From Sphaerochaetaceae bacterium (GTDB taxonomy: Bacteria; Spirochaetota; Spirochaetia; Sphaerochaetales; Sphaerochaetaceae), in NCBI GenBank assembly GCA_023231265.1, contig JALNVT010000045.1, positions 1 through 13,684 of the forward strand: a DNA stretch of 13,684 nucleotides, written 5' to 3'. Below the pieces are notes generated by a model. It was not told the origin of the DNA and ran no database searches. It saw nothing but the letters and a program-made list of their open reading frames with translations. Positions within the stretch are counted from its first letter, which is position 1. Each line of letters opens with the position of its first letter. Both the position numbers and the translations under genes were made by a program. Shown piece by piece: positions 1-7,921 of the stretch.

Positions 1-107
1 AATCTCAGTTTGGTGAAATGGGGCTTGGATGGGCTTCTGGACTAAGATTTGCACTTAAATATTTTCAAAAGAATTTTAAATTCAATACTGAAGATGATAA
101 CGAATAA
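1..107 (+). CDS. C-terminal end of an unidentified protein (partial)
   Basis: An open frame enters from the left edge (first full codon at base 3) and stops at TAA 105-107, giving 34 visible residues. The visible tail has a Gly-rich, partly hydrophobic stretch (GLGWASGLRFALKYF) and ends in an acidic run (TEDDNE). That is too little to identify a family. The mixed pattern could be a final beta-strand of an envelope protein, but this is a guess. A strong terminator 28 bases downstream on the same strand supports this being the true end of a transcribed gene. Confidence 0.55.
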   Translation, partial: SQFGEMGLGWASGLRFALKYFQKNFKFNTEDDNE

Positions 108-134
108 TTCATATTTGTATATGTTACAAAGAAT

Positions 135-161
135 GTTCCTATATTAGGAGCATTTTTTTTT
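135..161 (+). terminator. Intrinsic terminator of the left-edge gene
   Basis: Stem GTTCCTA (135-141) and TAGGAGC (145-151) pair over 7 bp with one G-U pair and a 3-base loop, followed by one A and nine T (153-161). It follows the stop at 107 and ends that transcription unit. The remaining bases 162-300 are AT-rich and show no gene. Confidence 0.85.
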
Positions 162-301
162 GGGCAATAAAAATAAAACAAATGCACAATAGTATACCTA
201 ATTGGGTATAAAAGATTTTGATTTAAAGTGATAATGTAATAAAAATTCACTATATATTCCTTTTTATAGATTCTTAAATTTCTTTATTTTTTATATATTG
301 A

Positions 302-310
302 TGCTATAAT
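302..310 (+). promoter_or_regulatory. Extended -10 promoter of the GH13 gene
   Basis: TGCTATAAT is a perfect extended -10 (TG-N-TATAAT) 35 bases before the first ATG of the GH13 gene. No good -35 hexamer is seen 17 bp upstream, which is usual for extended -10 promoters. Transcription would start near 317, leaving a leader of about 30 bases that contains the GGAG ribosome site at 338-341. Confidence 0.65.
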
Positions 311-345
311 GAATAACAAAAAACAGACATTCAATTTGGAGTATA

Positions 346-1959
346 ATGATGGAATTAGCATGGTGGCAAAAAGAGGTAATATATCAAATCTTTACACGAA
401 GTTTCCAAGATACTAATGAAGATGGAATAGGGGACTTAAATGGTATCACATCTCGACTTGATTATGTTAAATCTATTGGTGTTGGAGCAATCAGTTTATC
501 TCCTTTTTTTGAAACTGAATTCCTTGACAGTGGTTATGATGTTGTCGATTTTAAAAAGGTGGACCCATATGTTGGAACAATTGAAGATTTTGACATTTTG
601 GTGAGAGCTGTTCATGATAATGGGTTGAAATTGATAATAGATATTCCTGTTGATTTCACCTCACATGCTCATCCATGGTTCAAAGAAAGCTGCAGCGGTA
701 AAGATAATGATAAAAGTGAATATTATATTTGGGCTGATGAAATACCTAATAATTGGTTATCGAGAAATGGTGGTAAGGCTTGGACTTTCAATGAAAGTAG
801 AGGGCAATACTACATGCATTCATTTTCAAAAGAAGAACCAGATTTGAACTGGAGAAACCAAGCTGTAATCGATGAGTTCTCTGATATATTACGTTTTTGG
901 TTCAATCGTGGAGTTGATGGAATAAATTGCAATGCTATAAATATGGTGGTTAAGGATAAAGATTTACGGGATAATCCAAAATATCCTGGGGGTCTATTCA
1001 ACAGAGGATATCATTCACACCGGCATATATTTGATAGAAATCGACCTTTCTCACATAGAAGAGCAAAAGAGCTCAGAGAAATATGTAAAGAATATGAGGG
1101 AGAAGAAAAGATATTGCTTGGTGAGGTAATTGTTGAGATGCCGGGGGAACCAGAACTTGCAGCATCATATTATGGTGGGCGAGTGAAAGATGAGATGAAT
1201 CTTGTTTTTGATTACACCTTCATAAATACAAAATTCCGACCAAAAATTTGGATAGATGCGGCTCAACGTTGGTACAATGCAACTGATACCAGTTGGCCAG
1301 CTTGGGTCATATCAAATCAATTCAAAACAAGACTCAGAACCAGATTCAAAGGCAATATAACCAGAGCTAGATTGGCAGCAATGTTCAATTTAACACAAAG
1401 AGGAACTCCTTTCATTTATTATGGAGAGGAACTTGGAATGGAAGATTCCAAAGTTTCAAAATCTCAGGCTCTTGATATTGTTGGAAAGAAGGGACTGTTC
1501 AGAAATAGAGGTAGAGATGGTGCAAGATCTCCAATGCTTTGGACTTTAGAAAGCTATGCGGGTTTTTCAAATGTAAAACCGTATCTACCTCTGGCCAATA
1601 AAGAAGCAAATAGTGTGCAGACACAGCAGAATAAAGAAGCTTCAATGCTTCATTATTATCAAGAATTCATAAAATTGAGGAAAGAACATGAGGCCCTTGT
1701 TAATGGTGATATTACCTTTGTTGATGTACATGATGAGAACATAATATGTTATATAAGAACAACTGAAAATGATGCTCTTTTGATAATGTTGAATTTCTCA
1801 AAAAATCACAGGCATATAAAGTTAGCTGATATAGGATTACCGCTGATGACAAACAAATATATTTTTTCAACTAGATCTTTGAATTCAGCTTCTGAGGTTG
1901 ATAAAAATGGTATTGATTTAAAAGCTTACGAAGGTGCAATTTATTCTCTAGACTTATAA
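346..1959 (+). CDS. GH13 alpha-glucosidase-fold protein, probably catalytically inactive
   Basis: A full-length (537 aa) cytosolic protein of the GH13 oligo-1,6-glucosidase/alpha-glucosidase type, with no signal peptide. Fold landmarks are present: WWQKEVIYQI at residues 6-15, the Ca-loop pattern DTNEDGIGD (22-30), EPDLNW (164-169), RGTPFIYYGEE (352-362) and a C-terminal beta domain. The catalytic motifs are altered. Region I, normally DxxxNH, reads DIPVDF (99-104). Region II, normally G-F-R-x-D, reads GINCN (192-196), so both the Arg and the nucleophile Asp are Asn. Region IV, normally NHD, reads NQF (324-326). Only the acid/base Glu (E260, in LLGE) remains. The frame is intact, so this looks like a maintained pseudoenzyme rather than a decaying gene; a binding or regulatory role is inferred. 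GGAG at 338-341 is 4 bases from ATG 346 and 7 from ATG 349, so 349 may be the real start. It stands alone between a promoter and a terminator. Confidence 0.9.
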   Translation: MMELAWWQKEVIYQIFTRSFQDTNEDGIGDLNGITSRLDYVKSIGVGAISLSPFFETEFLDSGYDVVDFKKVDPYVGTIEDFDILVRAVHDNGLKLIIDIPVDFTSHAHPWFKESCSGKDNDKSEYYIWADEIPNNWLSRNGGKAWTFNESRGQYYMHSFSKEEPDLNWRNQAVIDEFSDILRFWFNRGVDGINCNAINMVVKDKDLRDNPKYPGGLFNRGYHSHRHIFDRNRPFSHRRAKELREICKEYEGEEKILLGEVIVEMPGEPELAASYYGGRVKDEMNLVFDYTFINTKFRPKIWIDAAQRWYNATDTSWPAWVISNQFKTRLRTRFKGNITRARLAAMFNLTQRGTPFIYYGEELGMEDSKVSKSQALDIVGKKGLFRNRGRDGARSPMLWTLESYAGFSNVKPYLPLANKEANSVQTQQNKEASMLHYYQEFIKLRKEHEALVNGDITFVDVHDENIICYIRTTENDALLIMLNFSKNHRHIKLADIGLPLMTNKYIFSTRSLNSASEVDKNGIDLKAYEGAIYSLDL

Positions 1960-2006
1960 AAAAAGCTGTTAAAACTATTTTACGTAATTTTAACAGCCTA
2001 TTTTTA
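1958..2006. terminator. Bidirectional terminator between convergent genes
   Basis: A perfect 10-bp inverted repeat, GCTGTTAAAA (1965-1974) and TTTTAACAGC (1988-1997), has a 13-base loop. Seven A (1958-1964) on the left give a U-tract for minus-strand transcripts, and CTATTTTTATT on the right serves the plus strand. It sits between the GH13 stop and the end of the DUF7309/DUF6930-like gene. Confidence 0.85.
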
Positions 2007-2013
2007 TTCTATA

Positions 2014-3159
2014 TTATTGGCAATCATCACAACCGCAACCGCAATCATCACAACCTTCTGAAGAACAATCATGACCTTCATGCTCTGAATGGTCATGAGT
2101 CTTTCCTCCTGCTTGAAGTAAGTGTGGTAATTGAAGAGCGAAATCCATGTACTCATCACTCATGCTTTCTTGCATTATATTGATGTCACAGCCCTTTAAT
2201 ACACCACTGAGGTAATTGTAAGATCTCTCACTGTAGCAATGAATTGCTTGAGGTTTGCCATTTTTAGCAAATACATCAAGAATTATAACAGGGTAAGTTT
2301 TCATCTCTTTCAACAGATCAAATTCCAACTGCAAATCAATGATCTCTTTTGTTTTTTTGTCTGTTAACAAGAAAGCATATGGATATTGAGGTTTGCTGTT
2401 TTCATCCTCTGAGAATGGAGCTGGTAATAAGTATATTTCAAAATCATAGATTGCACTTTTTAGTTTCTTTGCCTTCTTAACTTCTTCTACCATTGGAGCT
2501 GGAACTTCAATCAATGGTAAATCCTTTTTTGAAGGAGCCAAGCTGTACCAATCAAAAGGTTCTGCTACAAACGAAACCTCACTGCCTTCAATTTTAGCAA
2601 GAGGAATGTAATCTACTTTATCACTATCTTTTAAATTCAAAGAATCGAACCAAGATTGGAAAGAAGATGTTGCTGAAGTCTTTCCAAAAGCTGAGAAATA
2701 TTTTTTAGATTCAATAAGTGCATTCAATATTGCAGTCAATGTTATCTCTTCATCAGCGACCAGATTACGTCTTAGAGTGTTCTTTTCTGCAACTGAGAAT
2801 AAAGGACTGTATGATTGGTCCTTAATAGAGAAGCCTTGGGCCTCTATTTCTCTTTTGGTATCTTCTTCCATATCAACAGGCAAGAAAAGGTTCAATTCCA
2901 TGCATTCTAGTGTCATGAAGTTTTCAAAATTTTCCATATCTGTTTTCTGTGTATCATCAAAATCAAAAAGAGATGTCAATGATTTAAGCTGCTTTTCACC
3001 TTTCATAACTCTGATGGATAGAGGTATTTCTGTATTTGAGCAGTAGATGTAATATCTTACACCGTCTTTTTCTACAGCAAAGATATCATTTGAACCTAGG
3101 AATTCCCAGATTTTTGCATCCAATGCTTTGTTAGTAATTTCTACTAATTGTTTGTTCAT
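2014..3159 (-). CDS. DUF7309/DUF6930-like protein with His/Cys-rich metal-binding-type tail
   Basis: A 381-residue soluble protein of unknown function. The N-terminal part (about 10-60, with KIWEFLGSNDIFAVE then a YYIYCSN strand) resembles DUF7309. The region about 235-345 (FEIYLLPAPF, YPYAFLLTD, then strands up to the MDFALQL helix) resembles DUF6930. Both family calls are from memory of the pattern. The last 27 residues form a tail with H355, H357, H360, H363, C365, C370, C373, C375, C377 and C380, which looks like a metal-binding or metal-delivery segment. ATG 3159 has GGAG at 3167-3170, 7 bases upstream. The gene starts 29 bp after the Rep helicase stop on the same strand with no terminator between, so the two are probably co-transcribed. 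Confidence 0.75.
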   Translation of the reverse strand: MNKQLVEITNKALDAKIWEFLGSNDIFAVEKDGVRYYIYCSNTEIPLSIRVMKGEKQLKSLTSLFDFDDTQKTDMENFENFMTLECMELNLFLPVDMEEDTKREIEAQGFSIKDQSYSPLFSVAEKNTLRRNLVADEEITLTAILNALIESKKYFSAFGKTSATSSFQSWFDSLNLKDSDKVDYIPLAKIEGSEVSFVAEPFDWYSLAPSKKDLPLIEVPAPMVEEVKKAKKLKSAIYDFEIYLLPAPFSEDENSKPQYPYAFLLTDKKTKEIIDLQLEFDLLKEMKTYPVIILDVFAKNGKPQAIHCYSERSYNYLSGVLKGCDINIMQESMSDEYMDFALQLPHLLQAGGKTHDHSEHEGHDCSSEGCDDCGCGCDDCQ

Positions 3160-3188
3160 TTATTTTCTCCAAAAAATATTTATCTATT

Positions 3189-5204
3189 TTATTCAGAAGG
3201 CTGCTGTTTTTTAGCAAGTCTAGCTTTTAGTGCAGCAAAACTGCCAGTTATTTCCTGTTTTGTTGCAATTTTATTAGGATCTTGCTCATCAATCAACTCT
3301 TTAGGCAGTTCTTCAAGAAACCTTGAAGGTAAACTCAACATCAGATCTTTGCCTTTTTGTCTCTTTCGGCAAGAACTGATGATCAATTTTCTTTTTGCTC
3401 TTGTTATAGCAACATAGAAAAGTCTGCGCTCTTCGTCAATGTTTAGAGGGTTTTCTTCCAAACTTCTCTGATTTGGGATGATGTGGTCCTCAATTCCAAC
3501 TAAATAAACAGTATCAAACTCCAGACCTTTTGCTGCATGCATTGTCATCAAATTTACAGCGCCTTTATTGTCTTCTTGGTTCTCTTTACCATTCAAAGCT
3601 ATACGATTGATCCAAGATTGCATATCTTTGCCTTCATTGAAAGGATTTCTTTCCCATTTTGCAAGCATGCTGCAGAGTATCTCTATACCTTTCAGTTTGA
3701 AATTAACAGCTTTTTCAGTATCATTGAGTTCAATCAAATAATCTCTGTAATTTATTTCTTTAATCAAGTTTCTTAGAACTTGATTCCTTCGTCCCTCTTC
3801 CTCTTCGAATTTATTTGTATAGTACTCCATAAACTCCATGAAACGGGTGAGGGATTTCTTTGTACTATCTCGCAAAGATGGATCTGTGGAAGTTGCCATA
3901 TAGCAAAGAGCACTGTAGAGAGACATGTTATGAGCATCAGCTACCTTCCTTATTTTTTCAACAGTAACTCTACCTATTCCTCTACGGGGAGTATTGATAA
4001 TTCTCAAGAAATTTACATCATCGTCAGGATTTGCAATTACCTTCAAATAGCTTACAATATCTCTGATTTCTTTTCTATCAAACAAGCTTTGAGTACCTGT
4101 AACTCTTGTGCTTATATCTCTTTCCATAAGAGCTGTTTCAAAATTAGGAATTAAAGAATTAGTTCGTGAGAGAATGGCAAAATCACTGAGATTTCTACCT
4201 TCCTTCAAGTGTTGGTCAATAATAGCTTGTGTTACAGATGCGGCTTCCATCTCTCCATTTGCTGGATGCATCAAATATATTGAAGATCCTTTGTTCTCTT
4301 CTGTCCATAGCTTTTTATCTTTTCGCTCTTTGTTGTTGATGATTAGATTGTTGGCAGCCTCAAGAATTGTCTTGCTTGAGCGATAGTTCCTTTCCAGCAT
4401 AATTTCTTTTCTTTCTGGAAAGTCCTGTTCAAATTTAATGATATTTTGATAGTTTGCACCACGCCATGAATATATACTCTGATCATCATCTCCAACAACG
4501 CATAAATTTCTAGATTCAACAGCAAGGGATTTAATCATATCATACTGTGAGATTGATGTATCCTGAAATTCATCAACCAAGATATATTGAAATCTGGCTT
4601 GAGTTTTTTCAAGAATTTTAGGAAATTTTGAAAAGATAACCTGAGGTTTGACAATCAAATCATCAAAATCAACAGCATTGAATGCTTTCAGATGCTTTTC
4701 ATATTCATCTATTATCAACTTTGTATTGTTGGCTGTTTTATCCGAAATTATAGCCCTTTTTGTTTTGACTTTGGATATGATTTCACCTAGCTCTCTTACA
4801 TCAACAGAATCTAAAGGGAATCCTAATGTGATGACAATCTGCTTTATCAAAGCAGTTTTATCATTGCTATCATAAATAGTGAAGTTGTTCTTCCAGTCTA
4901 AATGTTGAATGTGTTGCTTCAATAATCCCAATCCAAAAGAGTGGAAAGTCGTGCTTGTGAGATTTTTTTGCTTTGAACCTGTAAGCTGTTCAATTCTATC
5001 ACTCATTTCAGATGCTGCTTTATTTGTAAAAGTCAAAGCCAAAATATTTTTAGGGTCAATGCCCATCTCAAGCATGTGAGCAATTCTGTAGGTAAGCATT
5101 CTTGTTTTACCTGAACCGGCACCCGCAATAATAAGGACAGGTCCTTCAATTGTTGATGCTGCTAGGTATTGTTCTTTGTTTAATTCTTTCTTTAAATCTA
5201 TCAC
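3189..5204 (-). CDS. rep: Rep-type superfamily 1 (UvrD/PcrA/Rep) DNA helicase
   Basis: An ATP-driven 3'-5' DNA helicase acting in replication restart, repair or clearing of proteins from DNA. All hallmark motifs are present: Q-motif region LNKEQYLAA (8-16), Walker A GAGSGKT (28-34), DEFQDT (211-216), GDDDQSIYSWRGA (238-250), NYRSS (273-277), LMTMHAAKGLEFD (552-564) and EERRLFYVAITRAK (591-604). The 671-aa length and a C-terminus ending soon after PSRFLEELP match E. coli Rep (673 aa) better than the longer UvrD and PcrA, but a UvrD/PcrA role cannot be excluded. The start is GTG (5202-5204) with GAGG 10 bases upstream (5215-5218). An extended -10 lies at 5241-5249. It is the first gene of an operon with the downstream DUF7309/DUF6930-like gene. 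Confidence 0.95.
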   Translation of the reverse strand: MIDLKKELNKEQYLAASTIEGPVLIIAGAGSGKTRMLTYRIAHMLEMGIDPKNILALTFTNKAASEMSDRIEQLTGSKQKNLTSTTFHSFGLGLLKQHIQHLDWKNNFTIYDSNDKTALIKQIVITLGFPLDSVDVRELGEIISKVKTKRAIISDKTANNTKLIIDEYEKHLKAFNAVDFDDLIVKPQVIFSKFPKILEKTQARFQYILVDEFQDTSISQYDMIKSLAVESRNLCVVGDDDQSIYSWRGANYQNIIKFEQDFPERKEIMLERNYRSSKTILEAANNLIINNKERKDKKLWTEENKGSSIYLMHPANGEMEAASVTQAIIDQHLKEGRNLSDFAILSRTNSLIPNFETALMERDISTRVTGTQSLFDRKEIRDIVSYLKVIANPDDDVNFLRIINTPRRGIGRVTVEKIRKVADAHNMSLYSALCYMATSTDPSLRDSTKKSLTRFMEFMEYYTNKFEEEEGRRNQVLRNLIKEINYRDYLIELNDTEKAVNFKLKGIEILCSMLAKWERNPFNEGKDMQSWINRIALNGKENQEDNKGAVNLMTMHAAKGLEFDTVYLVGIEDHIIPNQRSLEENPLNIDEERRLFYVAITRAKRKLIISSCRKRQKGKDLMLSLPSRFLEELPKELIDEQDPNKIATKQEITGSFAALKARLAKKQQPSE

Positions 5205-5240
5205 TTAGTATCAACCTCAAAAATATAAAAAGTCTTAGGC

Positions 5241-5249
5241 ACTATAACA
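5241..5249 (-). promoter_or_regulatory. Extended -10 promoter of the rep operon
   Basis: On the minus strand the bases read TGTTATAGT, which is TG-N-TATAGT, 37 bases before the GTG start of rep. No clear -35 is seen. It is of the same extended -10 class as the GH13 promoter. Confidence 0.5.
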
Positions 5250-5384
5250 TAAATATAAAAAATAAACTTTGAAAATCTAAAATATCTGAGGCATTGAAGA
5301 ATAAAAAACATAATTAAACTAAACACCAATATAGTGTGTAGAAAGCGAAATATTAAAAAAAAACTGTAAGTATTTATTGGATAT

Positions 5385-5412
5385 AAAAAAACGCCAAGGA
5401 AATACCTTGGCG
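5385..5412 (-). terminator. Intrinsic terminator of the methyltransferase-DUF362 operon
   Basis: A perfect GC-rich 8-bp stem, CGCCAAGG (5392-5399) and CCTTGGCG (5405-5412), has a 5-base loop. On the minus strand it is followed at once by seven T (5391 to 5385). It lies 23 bases after the DUF362 stop codon. Confidence 0.93.
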
Positions 5413-5435
5413 GATAATGCAGTGCTGTTTCTTAA

Positions 5436-6494
5436 TTATTTTCTAATTTCAATAGCTTTTGCAGGACATACTTCATGACAGCAGTAACACATTACACATT
5501 TACTTTTGTCGAGTTCTATCTTTTTGTCCACAACACTCAAAGCAGAAGCAGGGCAAACTTCAACGCATTTTCTGCAAAGAATGCACTTTTCTGGAATGAA
5601 TGTGGGAGTAGCTCTCTGTCCATTTTCACTTTTTTTATTTTTTACGATTCTCTTATAATCAGAAATAATCATATCATTTGGATTGATATCAGTATATTCA
5701 ATGTCATCAAGTTTTCTTGTATCTGTCAATTGATTTAGAATTGCACATTTAATAATTGGTATATCTAAAGGACTGTGACCCATTATTGTAGCCTGTGCTA
5801 CATCAACAGCAAGTAAATCATTACTTGCAATTAGAACACCTACCTGTCTTGGTGTACCATTTCCTGGACCTGCGCCTTCCATTCCAATTACAGCATCCAT
5901 AAGAGCAAATCCAACCTTTGCTTGAGTGTGAATACCACATATCATCTTCGCAAAGTTATCCTTGTTTGGATATTTTACATGCTGAGGGCTTTTATGGAAA
6001 CCTGGAACAAGGCCAAATTGGTTTTTAAGTGCACCGGTAACAATCATCAATTCATGTGTCTTGAATTTTGGAAGAGAGATCAATACATCAATATCATTGA
6101 GGGTATCAGTCAGTGTGATCTTTTTATTTATAATTGGAAGTTTTACTTTAAAAGAGCCCTTTAGAAAATTGACCCATTCAACACCTTCTTCTTCACATAC
6201 CTGATAAATACCTGAATTGGTTGGAGTCATCCCTGATTTATGAAGAGCAGGTGAATCTCCTACAATAATTGATTTTGGTTTCTTTGCTTTCACATAGTTT
6301 ATCATGGAGCGAAGTACTTCAGGATTTGTAGTGATGGCTTTATCTACATTGCTATCTGAGAGAATATTTGGTTTTATAAGAACACTCTTCCCTTCAATAT
6401 TTGGGAAATCAGAAGAATCACAGGCCTTTTTCAAAGCTTCAAAAACAACATTCTTTTCATAATTCTCACATTTTATAATACTGACTTTACTCAT
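5436..6494 (-). CDS. DUF362 protein with two C-terminal [4Fe-4S] ferredoxin motifs
   Basis: A 352-residue DUF362 family protein. The DUF362 part covers about 1-280: VLIKPNIL (38-45), IIVGDSPA (76-83), LISLPKFKTHELM (138-150), GALKNQFGLVPG (154-165) and a GMEGAGPGNG glycine segment (204-213). The C-terminal ferredoxin part has two CxxCxxCxxxCP motifs (C304-C307-C310-C314 and C333-C336-C339-C343, with an extra Cys at 338), expected to bind two [4Fe-4S] clusters. No export signal is seen, so it should be cytosolic. The substrate of this family is not established; an electron-transfer role is inferred from the clusters. ATG 6494 overlaps the upstream methyltransferase stop by 8 bases (ATGAGTAA), with AG-rich sequence ahead serving as ribosome site, so translation is likely coupled. 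Confidence 0.9.
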   Translation of the reverse strand: MSKVSIIKCENYEKNVVFEALKKACDSSDFPNIEGKSVLIKPNILSDSNVDKAITTNPEVLRSMINYVKAKKPKSIIVGDSPALHKSGMTPTNSGIYQVCEEEGVEWVNFLKGSFKVKLPIINKKITLTDTLNDIDVLISLPKFKTHELMIVTGALKNQFGLVPGFHKSPQHVKYPNKDNFAKMICGIHTQAKVGFALMDAVIGMEGAGPGNGTPRQVGVLIASNDLLAVDVAQATIMGHSPLDIPIIKCAILNQLTDTRKLDDIEYTDINPNDMIISDYKRIVKNKKSENGQRATPTFIPEKCILCRKCVEVCPASALSVVDKKIELDKSKCVMCYCCHEVCPAKAIEIRK

Positions 6495-7299
6495 TTTCTT
6501 CCTCTACTTCTTCCATTTTCTTTATCAAACAAAAGTATAATGGTCCACGTCCATTAGCAGTGTCTGGTAATATAATTTGACCATATTTCTTCTTTTCAGA
6601 ATACTCAGCATCAAAATCAATTAACTCAAACTTTCCCTTCCGCTTCTTAAAAAGCTTCTCAATGACTTCTTCATCTTCTTGAGGAGTGATGGCGCATGTT
6701 GAGTACAGAACATATCCACCAGGTTTTACTGCATCAAGAGCAGCGGCAAGCATAGCAAACTGCTGGTAGGATAGGTGTTTTGGCCTGTTACTTGTCCACA
6801 ATTCAAGGGCTGAAGGTGTTGATAGAACATGTCTCTCACTTGAACATGGAGCATCAAGAAGAATTTTATCATAAACATTCTTTTCAAATATTCCCCATTT
6901 TGTGGAATCATGAGCTGTGACCTTGATGTTCTCTCTGTATTCTTCAATAAGATGATCATTGATAACACTGTGGAGTCTTGCTCTACGTTTTGAAGATCTA
7001 TCATTGCTAACAAGATAACCTGTTCCTTTGAGTTTCGACGCCAGTATTAAAGTTTTACCACCAGGTGCAGCACACATATCAAGCACTGCATCTCCTTCTT
7101 CTATATTCAATAAATTGGCACAAATAATAGAAGCTTCATCCATATAGTAAGGTTCAACTAAATCTGATTTGAGTTCAATTGGATTTGACTTCTTTAAAAG
7201 AGCTTCTTTTAAAGAAGGCCATCTGTCTTTGTAATAATTTATATAATAATTATCAAACCGTTCCATAGGAGGAAGAGTTTTCTTTTTCGTTTTTGCCAT
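6487..7299 (-). CDS. NSUN/RsmB-family RNA cytosine-C5 methyltransferase
   Basis: A SAM-dependent RNA m5C methyltransferase of the NOL1/NOP2/Sun type, 270 aa from the chosen start. Motifs numbered from that start: SAM loop LDMCAAPGGKT (73-83), the DAPC motif in LLDAPCSSERHVL (147-159), and the catalytic YSTC motif (199-202) followed by ITPQEDEEVI. Both cysteines used by this family are present. No separate RNA-binding domain such as NusB or PUA is obvious, so the target RNA (rRNA or tRNA) is unknown. The frame stays open back to 7407, but the residues before ATG 7299 look unlike protein. ATG 7299 has no Shine-Dalgarno, yet a promoter ends 6 bases before it, which suggests a leaderless mRNA. 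ATG 7266 (PP-MERFDNYY) is an alternative start. It overlaps the DUF362 gene by 8 bases. Confidence 0.9.
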   Translation of the reverse strand: MAKTKKKTLPPMERFDNYYINYYKDRWPSLKEALLKKSNPIELKSDLVEPYYMDEASIICANLLNIEEGDAVLDMCAAPGGKTLILASKLKGTGYLVSNDRSSKRRARLHSVINDHLIEEYRENIKVTAHDSTKWGIFEKNVYDKILLDAPCSSERHVLSTPSALELWTSNRPKHLSYQQFAMLAAALDAVKPGGYVLYSTCAITPQEDEEVIEKLFKKRKGKFELIDFDAEYSEKKKYGQIILPDTANGRGPLYFCLIKKMEEVEEENE

Positions 7300-7305
7300 A
7301 GGAAA

Positions 7306-7334
7306 AGAATAGCATAAAACCATATTTTTTGTAA
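7306..7334 (-). promoter_or_regulatory. Candidate promoter placed for a leaderless methyltransferase mRNA
   Basis: On the minus strand, TTACAA (7334-7329), a 17-bp spacer, then TGCTATTCT (7314-7306), an extended -10. The hexamer ends 6 bases before ATG 7299, so transcription would begin at or next to the A of the start codon. The -35 matches consensus only in part. Confidence 0.4.
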
Positions 7335-7453
7335 GTAATGCGATATATATTTGAATAGCTAAAAGCAGATTGCAAGTGTTCTGAAAATGGAGGAAAGTAC
7401 ATCTCAATAAATATTTAAAGATTATGTTTTAGATTTGTATTTAATGGCAAGAC

Positions 7454-7491
7454 AAAAAAAACTATCTGCATGATTTTCTCATACAGATAGT
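7454..7491 (-). terminator. Intrinsic terminator after the lipoprotein-like fragment
   Basis: Stem ACTATCTG (7461-7468) and CAGATAGT (7484-7491) is extended inward by ATGA/TCAT past one mismatch. On the minus strand it is followed by seven T (7460 to 7454). It lies 31 bases after the stop of the fragment at 7523, so a transcript on that strand is or was real. Confidence 0.85.
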
Positions 7492-7522
7492 CTGTTACAT
7501 CTAAGTGAATTTCACCAAATGT

Positions 7523-7762
7523 TTACATAGCAACATTATCTTTGTATTTAATAATTGTACCTGTTACATGAGCTTTAGATGGAGCCCAGATACCATATGT
7601 AATTGCATTGCCAAGCATGTTTAAGAAAGAAGCACCATAATCGATGTCCATGTTAATAACAGCATCGTTATCACGTATATTTACGATATTATCATAAATC
7701 TTGATGCTTTTTTTTAGTATTATCCCACACTTTTTTGTTTTTTGTATGTATTTGTAAAACAA
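7523..7762 (-). pseudogene. Probable C-terminal fragment of a small lipoprotein-like gene
   Basis: The open minus-strand frame ends in a protein-like C-terminus: DAVINMDIDYG, then FLNMLGNAITYGIWAPSKAH, then VTGTIIKYKD. The pattern of a hydrophobic Leu-Gly segment, T-x-G-I-x-x-P and a final V-x-G strand recalls the end of small exported lipoproteins such as Bor; this is inference from memory. The N-terminal part looks unlike protein, its first possible codon is TTG, and no signal peptide or lipobox is found in any upstream frame. The internal ATG at 7651 would give 42 residues but has no ribosome site. A weak extended -10 (TGGGATAAT, 7727-7719) and a good terminator suggest it is still transcribed. 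It could instead be a real very small gene. Confidence 0.4.
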
Positions 7763-7771
7763 ATATATCTT

Positions 7772-7909
7772 AATTATGGATTTTTTGATTGGTAAATCGT
7801 GAGTAAATACAGAGTTAAGTGGTAGGATATTCCATTATTGTAACTTTTATGCATTTAATACGTTGATTTTTATAAATATATCAAGTTTTTATATAGAAAA
7901 TCCATAATT
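7772..7909. repeat. 13-bp inverted repeat pair spanning 138 bases
   Basis: AATTATGGATTTT (7772-7784) is repeated as its exact reverse complement at 7897-7909, 112 bases apart. No coding frame or clear target-site duplication is seen. It could be a small non-autonomous element (MITE-like), a long-range RNA stem, or chance in AT-rich DNA. The rest of 7763-7999 holds only the ccdA upstream region. Confidence 0.35.
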
Positions 7910-7921
7910 TTGGTGGATTGC

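Noticed and set aside
7300..7407. N-terminal extension of the methyltransferase to ATG 7407
   Set aside because: The 36 extra residues are hydrophobic and unlike the family, no ribosome site precedes them, and a promoter lies inside this stretch.
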